In this document: positions 59,859 through 64,000 of the stretch, piece after piece | Numbering within the stretch: the first letter of the stretch is position 1 | How the letters are laid out: the number at the start of each line of letters is the position of its first letter | Position numbers and translations under genes: made by a program | The notes under the pieces: generated by a model | Databases searched by the model: none | What the model was told of the DNA's origin: nothing | Seen by the model: the letters and a program-made list of their open reading frames with translations, nothing else | Source: Roseateles_C aquae | GTDB taxonomy: Bacteria > Pseudomonadota > Gammaproteobacteria > Burkholderiales > Burkholderiaceae_C | Direction of reading: 5' to 3' | Assembly (NCBI RefSeq): GCF_032337115.1 | Contig: NZ_JAVXZY010000005.1 | Coordinates: forward strand, 310,001-374,000 | Length of the DNA: 64,000 nucleotides

Positions 59859-61118
59859 ATGCCCAACTTTCAGCCCACCGCCTTTGGCGCTTCACAACTG
59901 CAGCAGCTGGCGCAGCAATTCGGCACGCCGCTCTGGGTCTACGACGCGGCACTGATCCGCCAGCGCATCGCCGAGCTGCGCGGCTTTGACGCGATCCGCT
60001 TCGCGCAGAAGTCCTGCTCCAACACCCATCTGTTGCGCCTGATGCGCGAGCAGGGCGTGCGCGTCGATGCCGTTTCCCGCGGCGAGATCCTGCGGGCATT
60101 GGCGGCCGGCTACCAAGGCGGTGGCGGCGCCGATGCCGAGATCGTCTTCACCGCCGACCTGATCGATCGTGCGACGCTGCAGACGGTGATCGAGCACCGC
60201 ATTCCGGTCAACGCCGGGTCGATCGACATGCTGCGCCAACTCGGCGCCGCATCGCCCGGTCATGGCGTCTGGCTGCGCATCAATCCGGGCTTCGGGCACG
60301 GCCACAGCAACAAGACCAATACCGGCGGCGAACACAGCAAGCACGGCATCTGGCATGAACAGCTGGCCGAGGCGCTGGCGGTGGTGCGCACGCAAGACCT
60401 GACCCTCCTGGGCCTGCACATGCACATCGGCTCGGGTGTCGACTACGGCCATCTGCAGCAGGTCTGCGGTGCCATGGTCGAGCTGGTGCGTGAGGTGCGC
60501 GCGGCCGGCCACGATCTGCAGGCGCTGTCCGCCGGGGGTGGCCTGTCGATTCCCTACCGTGACGGCGAAGGCCGCGTCGATACCGCTCACTATTTCGGCC
60601 TGTGGGACGCCGCACGGCGCGAGGCCGAGGGCGTGATCGGCCATGCCCTGCACCTGGAAATCGAGCCCGGTCGCTATCTGGTGGCCGAGTCCGGCGTCTT
60701 GCTGGCCGAGGTGCGTGCCTGCAAGGACGTCGGCCGCAATCACTTCGTGCTGGTCGACGCTGGGTTCAATGAGCTGATGCGGCCGTCCATGTACGGCGCC
60801 TATCACCGGATGAGCCTGATCGCGGCCGATGGTGTCGACAAGCCGGCGCGGCCGACGGTGGTGGCCGGTCCGCTGTGCGAATCCGGCGATGTGTTCACCC
60901 AAGGCGATGGCGGTGTGGTGCTGCCGCGCGACTTGGCCGGGGCGCAGGTCGGCGATCTGCTGGTGATCCATGACACCGGCGCCTATGGCGCCTCGATGTC
61001 CAGCAACTACAACAGCCGCCCGCTGATCGCCGAGGTGCTGGTCGATGATGGCCAGGCCCGCCTGATCCGGCGCCGCCAGACGGTCGAGGAATTGCTGGCC
61101 TTGGAGCAAGGACTGTGA
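59859..61118 (+). CDS. lysA: diaminopimelate decarboxylase
   Basis: A 419-residue PLP decarboxylase: meso-diaminopimelate to L-lysine. PLP lysine in IRFAQKSCSNTHLLRLM (about residue 49), the phosphate-binding GHGHSNKTNTGGEHSKHGIW (about 148), HMHIGSGVDY (about 188), the LEIEPGRYLVAESGV block (about 266), and CESGDVF plus the C-terminal GAYGASMSSNYNSRP. Its sequence is strikingly like E. coli LysA and unlike the YAVKAN-type usual in beta-proteobacteria. Start MPNFQPTAFG is chosen by similarity. Confidence 0.96.
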   Translation: MPNFQPTAFGASQLQQLAQQFGTPLWVYDAALIRQRIAELRGFDAIRFAQKSCSNTHLLRLMREQGVRVDAVSRGEILRALAAGYQGGGGADAEIVFTADLIDRATLQTVIEHRIPVNAGSIDMLRQLGAASPGHGVWLRINPGFGHGHSNKTNTGGEHSKHGIWHEQLAEALAVVRTQDLTLLGLHMHIGSGVDYGHLQQVCGAMVELVREVRAAGHDLQALSAGGGLSIPYRDGEGRVDTAHYFGLWDAARREAEGVIGHALHLEIEPGRYLVAESGVLLAEVRACKDVGRNHFVLVDAGFNELMRPSMYGAYHRMSLIAADGVDKPARPTVVAGPLCESGDVFTQGDGGVVLPRDLAGAQVGDLLVIHDTGAYGASMSSNYNSRPLIAEVLVDDGQARLIRRRQTVEELLALEQGL

Positions 61119-61151
61119 CGATTTGAGGATAGGCAGGCTCAATAGGGGTGA

Positions 61152-61200
61152 TTTGATTAATCAAAACTAAGGGCTACGGGTTGACCATATGATTCAACCC
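61152..61200 (+). promoter_or_regulatory. palindromes in the ahpC promoter
   Basis: TTTGATTAATCAAA (61152-61165) is a perfect 14-base palindrome and GGGTTGA/TCAACCC (61178-61184 with 61194-61200) is a second dyad, both within 80 bases of the ahpC ATG. An OxyR-like or other redox regulator is expected for ahpCF, but the spaced ATAG/CTAT pattern of OxyR is not clearly present. Confidence 0.45.
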
Positions 61201-61228
61201 ATCCCATCAACCCACTGAAGAGTGAGCC

Positions 61229-61792
61229 ATGTCTTTGATCAACACCCAAGTTCAGCCTTTCAAGACCGAAGCCTTCCACAACGGCAAGTTCGTTGAAGTC
61301 ACCGAAGCCAGCCTGAAGGGCAAGTGGTCGGTGCTGGTGTTCATGCCGGCCGCTTTCACCTTCAACTGCCCGACCGAAGTCGAAGACGCTGCCGATCTGT
61401 ACGCTGACTTCCAGAAGGCCGGCGCCGAGATCTACATCGTCACCACCGACACGCATTTCTCGCACAAGGTCTGGCACGAAACCTCGCCGGCCGTCGGCAA
61501 GGCCAAGTTCCCGCTGGTCGGCGACCCGACCCACAAGCTGACCCGCGCCTTTGGCGTGCACATCGAAGAAGAAGGCCTGGCCCTGCGCGGCACCTTCGTG
61601 ATCAGCCCGGAAGGCGTGATCAAGACCGCCGAAGTGCATGACAACGCCATCGCCCGCGACATGAAGGAAACCCTGCGCAAGCTGCGCGCTGCCCAGTATG
61701 TGGCCAGCCACCCTGGCCAAGTCTGCCCGGCCAAGTGGAACGAAGGCGCCAAGACACTGACCCCGTCGCTGGACCTGGTCGGCAAGATCTGA
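61229..61792 (+). CDS. ahpC: alkyl hydroperoxide reductase subunit C
   Basis: A 187-residue 2-Cys peroxiredoxin. It reduces H2O2, organic peroxides and peroxynitrite. Peroxidatic cysteine in AAFTFNCPTEVED (Cys47) and resolving cysteine in HPGQVCPAKW (about 166). AhpF, encoded 180 bases on, recharges it. Codon use is strongly biased, as expected for a highly expressed protein. Confidence 0.97.
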   Translation: MSLINTQVQPFKTEAFHNGKFVEVTEASLKGKWSVLVFMPAAFTFNCPTEVEDAADLYADFQKAGAEIYIVTTDTHFSHKVWHETSPAVGKAKFPLVGDPTHKLTRAFGVHIEEEGLALRGTFVISPEGVIKTAEVHDNAIARDMKETLRKLRAAQYVASHPGQVCPAKWNEGAKTLTPSLDLVGKI

Positions 61793-61796
61793 TGAC

Positions 61797-61884
61797 CCAC
61801 CCCCGGAGCGCCTGCGGCGCTCCTCCTCTAGGGGGCGAGCCCAGTGGCCCGGCACAGCCGGTTCCACGGGCTCCGCTGGATCCC
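61797..61884 (+). repeat. post-stop repeat (copy 4)
   Basis: It begins four bases after the ahpC stop: CCACCCCCGGAGCGCC, palindrome GAGCGCCTGCGGCGCTC, then CTCTAGGGGGCGAGCCC, a GCCGG-rich part and CTGGATCCCC at the end. It keeps the plan of the minus-strand copies, in sense orientation to ahpC, and lies between ahpC and ahpF. Confidence 0.7.
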
Positions 61885-61971
61885 CTCTCGCGAGCCATGC
61901 TGAAAGTGCCCTGACAGACCTGGGTGCTTTCAGAGTGGCTTGGACAAGCACGACTGAACAAGGAGCACACC

Positions 61972-63537
61972 ATGTTGGACGCCGCATTGAAAGAACAGCT
62001 CAGGGCCTACCTGGAGAGGGTTCGCGAACCCTTTGAGATCGTCGCCTCGCTCGACGATTCGGCCACCGCCGCCGAGATGAAGAGCCTGCTGGAAGACATT
62101 GCCAGCATGTGCGACAAGATCAGCCTGCGCCTCGATGGCAGTGATCAGCGCAAGCCTTCCTTCAGCCTGCAGCGCCTGGGCAGCCAGCAATCGCTGCGCT
62201 TTGCCGGCCTGCCGCTGGGCCATGAATTCACCTCGCTGGTGTTGGCACTGCTGTGGACCGGTGGCCATCCGCCCAAGGTCGAGCAGGACGTGATCGAGCA
62301 GATCCAGGGCCTGGACGGTGACTTCAGCTTCGAGGTCTATATGAGCCTGTCCTGCCACAACTGCCCGGACGTGGTGCAGGCGCTGTCGCTGATGGCGGTG
62401 CTCAACCCCAAGGTCAAGACCGTGGTCATCGAAGGCGGCGCCTTCCAGGCCGAGGTCGAGGCGCGCGAGATCATGGCCGTGCCCTCGGTCTATCTGAACG
62501 GCCAGGTCTTTGGCTCGGGCCGGATGACGGTGGAAGAGATCATCGCCAAGCTCGATACCGGTGCCGCCAGCCGTGATGCGGCCAAGCTTAGCGCCAAGGT
62601 GCCCTACGACATGCTGATCGTCGGCGGTGGCCCGGCCGGTGCGGCCGCTGCGGTCTATGCCGCCCGCAAGGGCATCCGTACCGGCGTGGCGGCCGAGCGT
62701 TTCGGCGGCCAGGTCAATGACACGCTGGCGATCGAGAACTTCATCTCGGTCACCGCGACCGACGGCCCCAAGTTCGCCGCGGCGCTGGAGGCCCACGTCA
62801 AGGCCTATGACGTCGACATCATGAATCTGCAGCGGGCCGAGAAGCTGATCCCGGCCAGCGAGCCCGGCGGCCTGATCGAGATCCAGCTTGCCAATGGCGG
62901 CTCGCTGAAGGCCAGGAGCGTGATCGTCTCGACCGGTGCGCGCTGGCGCAATGTCAATGTGCCCGGCGAAGCCGAGTACAAGAACAAGGGCGTGGCCTAC
63001 TGCCCGCACTGCGATGGTCCGCTGTTCAAGGGCAAGCGGGTGGCGGTGATTGGCGGTGGCAACTCCGGTGTCGAGGCGGCCATCGATTTGGCCGGCATCG
63101 TGGCCCATGTGAGCCTGTTCGAGTTTGCCGACCAGCTGCGCGCCGATGCGGTGCTGGTCAACAAGCTGAAGAGCCTGCCCAACGTCAGCATCCATACCTC
63201 GGCACAGACCACCGAGCTGACCGGCGACGGCAACAAGCTCGACGGCCTGAGCTACACCGATCGCGTCAGCGGCGCGGCCCACCACGTCGAGCTTGAGGGC
63301 GTGTTCGTGCAGATCGGCCTGGTGCCCAATACCGAATGGCTGAAGGGCACGCTGGAGCTGTCGAAGTTTGGCGAGATCATCGTCGACAGCCATGGCCGCA
63401 CCTCGCTGCCCGGCGTGTTCGCCGCCGGCGATGTGACGACAGTGCCCTTCAAGCAGATCATCATCGCCACCGGCGATGGCGCCAAGGCCGCGCTGGGCGC
63501 GTTTGACTACCTGATGCGTCTGCCTGCCAGCAGTTGA
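61972..63537 (+). CDS. ahpF: alkyl hydroperoxide reductase subunit F
   Basis: A 521-residue flavoprotein disulfide reductase. The N-terminal double thioredoxin domain has one CxxC (SLSCHNCPDVVQ, about residue 128-131); the FAD part has LIVGGGPAGAAAAVYAARKG (about 213), the second CxxC is AYCPHCDGPL (about 344-347), then the NADH site VAVIGGGNSGVEAAIDLAG (about 358) and the end GVFAAGDVTTVPFKQI. It carries electrons from NADH to AhpC. The ATG at 61972 has AAGGAG nine bases upstream. Confidence 0.97.
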   Translation: MLDAALKEQLRAYLERVREPFEIVASLDDSATAAEMKSLLEDIASMCDKISLRLDGSDQRKPSFSLQRLGSQQSLRFAGLPLGHEFTSLVLALLWTGGHPPKVEQDVIEQIQGLDGDFSFEVYMSLSCHNCPDVVQALSLMAVLNPKVKTVVIEGGAFQAEVEAREIMAVPSVYLNGQVFGSGRMTVEEIIAKLDTGAASRDAAKLSAKVPYDMLIVGGGPAGAAAAVYAARKGIRTGVAAERFGGQVNDTLAIENFISVTATDGPKFAAALEAHVKAYDVDIMNLQRAEKLIPASEPGGLIEIQLANGGSLKARSVIVSTGARWRNVNVPGEAEYKNKGVAYCPHCDGPLFKGKRVAVIGGGNSGVEAAIDLAGIVAHVSLFEFADQLRADAVLVNKLKSLPNVSIHTSAQTTELTGDGNKLDGLSYTDRVSGAAHHVELEGVFVQIGLVPNTEWLKGTLELSKFGEIIVDSHGRTSLPGVFAAGDVTTVPFKQIIIATGDGAKAALGAFDYLMRLPASS

Positions 63538-64000
63538 TCAGGGCGCCGCTCGGCTGCGCCACCAGCCCTCGGCGCTGTAGACCAGCAGCGCCGCCCAGAT
63601 CAGCCCGAAGCCGACCATGCGGCTGGCGGCAAAGGGCTCGTGATAGAGCCAGACGCCAAGCAGGAACTGGATGCTGGGCGAGATGTATTGCAAGAGGCCC
63701 AGCGTCGTCATCGGGATGCGCCGGGCCCCGGCGGCAAACAGCAGCAGCGGCGCGGCGGTCAGCGGGCCGGCAAGTATCAAGAGGCCGATCAGGCCGCTGT
63801 CGCCGCTGTTGAGCGCGCTGCCACCCTGCCAGCCCCAGACGCCCAGCGCCAATGCCGCCACCGGCGCCAACAGCAGGCATTCCAGCAGCAGGCCTTCCAG
63901 CGCACCCAGTGCAGCGATCTTGCGCAGCAGGCCGTAGACGCCAAAGCTGGCAGCCAGCACCAGGGCCACCCAGGGCAGCCGGCCGGTCTGCAGCGTCAGC
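63538..64000 (-). CDS. rarD: EamA/RarD family transporter (partial, 5' end beyond the window)
   Basis: The C-terminal 153 or so codons of a RarD-type membrane protein; the coding frame is open to the window edge and the start is outside. Visible are LVLAASFGVYGLLRKIAALGALEGLLLE, QYISPSIQFLLGVWLYHEPFA and VGFGLIWAALLVYSAEG; each is typical of the second half of RarD (five helices seen of ten). The function is presumed to be small-molecule export. Its stop lies next to that of ahpF on the opposite strand. Confidence 0.88.
   Translation of the reverse strand, partial: LTLQTGRLPWVALVLAASFGVYGLLRKIAALGALEGLLLECLLLAPVAALALGVWGWQGGSALNSGDSGLIGLLILAGPLTAAPLLLFAAGARRIPMTTLGLLQYISPSIQFLLGVWLYHEPFAASRMVGFGLIWAALLVYSAEGWWRSRAAP

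Overview
The window reads as chromosome of a high-GC betaproteobacterium of the order Burkholderiales, most like the Roseateles/Paucibacter/Rubrivivax group. The reasons are gene neighbourhoods I know from that order (DUF934 between cysI and cysH, a Rieske oxygenase divergent from xseB-ispA-dxs-folE2, an rpfE-like gene beside recJ, ppk-sixA facing ppx), a very small PEP-CTERM protein, and overall codon and base use. This assignment is an inference; no rRNA is present.

Region by region. (1) 1-3990 is accessory DNA: a compact, translationally coupled three-gene cassette of visibly lower GC (446-3221), of which the first protein carries a PD-(D/E)xK-like core; it faces a small winged-helix gene of mobile-element type, and two identical tRNA-Asn genes close the region. 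This is the best candidate for an undescribed (probably defence) system. (2) 4248-6582 is a TonB-dependent receptor under a TPP riboswitch, so very probably a thiamine-type importer. (3) 6984-15794, all on the minus strand, is ferredoxin and ferredoxin reductase plus a complete assimilatory sulfate block: TSUP permease, cysI, DUF934, cysH, cysD, cysN, cobA. (4) 16000-22741 holds two secreted zinc proteases (an M9 collagenase with PKD and PPC domains; a metzincin with PPC domain), ybiB and a 56-residue PEP-CTERM protein. (5) 22817-34853 is mixed housekeeping: hydrolase, acetyltransferase, arsC-like reductase, acyl-CoA synthetase, a DUF2975/XRE pair, a PAS histidine kinase, ybaK-plsY-ridA, and a BlaI/BlaR1-type pair with its operators. 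(6) 34891-44698 has a thioredoxin-fold protein, a striking array of four 77-bp hairpin-rich repeats, a TonB-domain protein, two chemoreceptors, a Sua5/YciO-type protein, a PHP phosphatase, recJ and the rpfE-like gene. (7) 44786-50726 is a phosphate/polyphosphate cluster: metallophosphoesterase, PhoB boxes, ppk, sixA, ppx, then a ZIP metal transporter. (8) 50827-54321 has uspA, a sulfurtransferase, a DMT transporter, and a Rieske oxygenase behind an attenuator-like leader. (9) 54644-58684 is xseB-ispA-dxs-folE2 (isoprenoid precursor and folate/queuosine supply). (10) 58816-64000 is a lysR/lysA divergon of E. coli type, ahpC-ahpF, and a rarD gene cut by the window edge.

The regulatory layer is rich: a TPP riboswitch, Pho boxes placed so that ppk may be leaderless, twin BlaI operators, a candidate transcription attenuator ahead of the Rieske gene, several clear intrinsic terminators, and a family of repeats that sit, always sense-oriented, just after stop codons.
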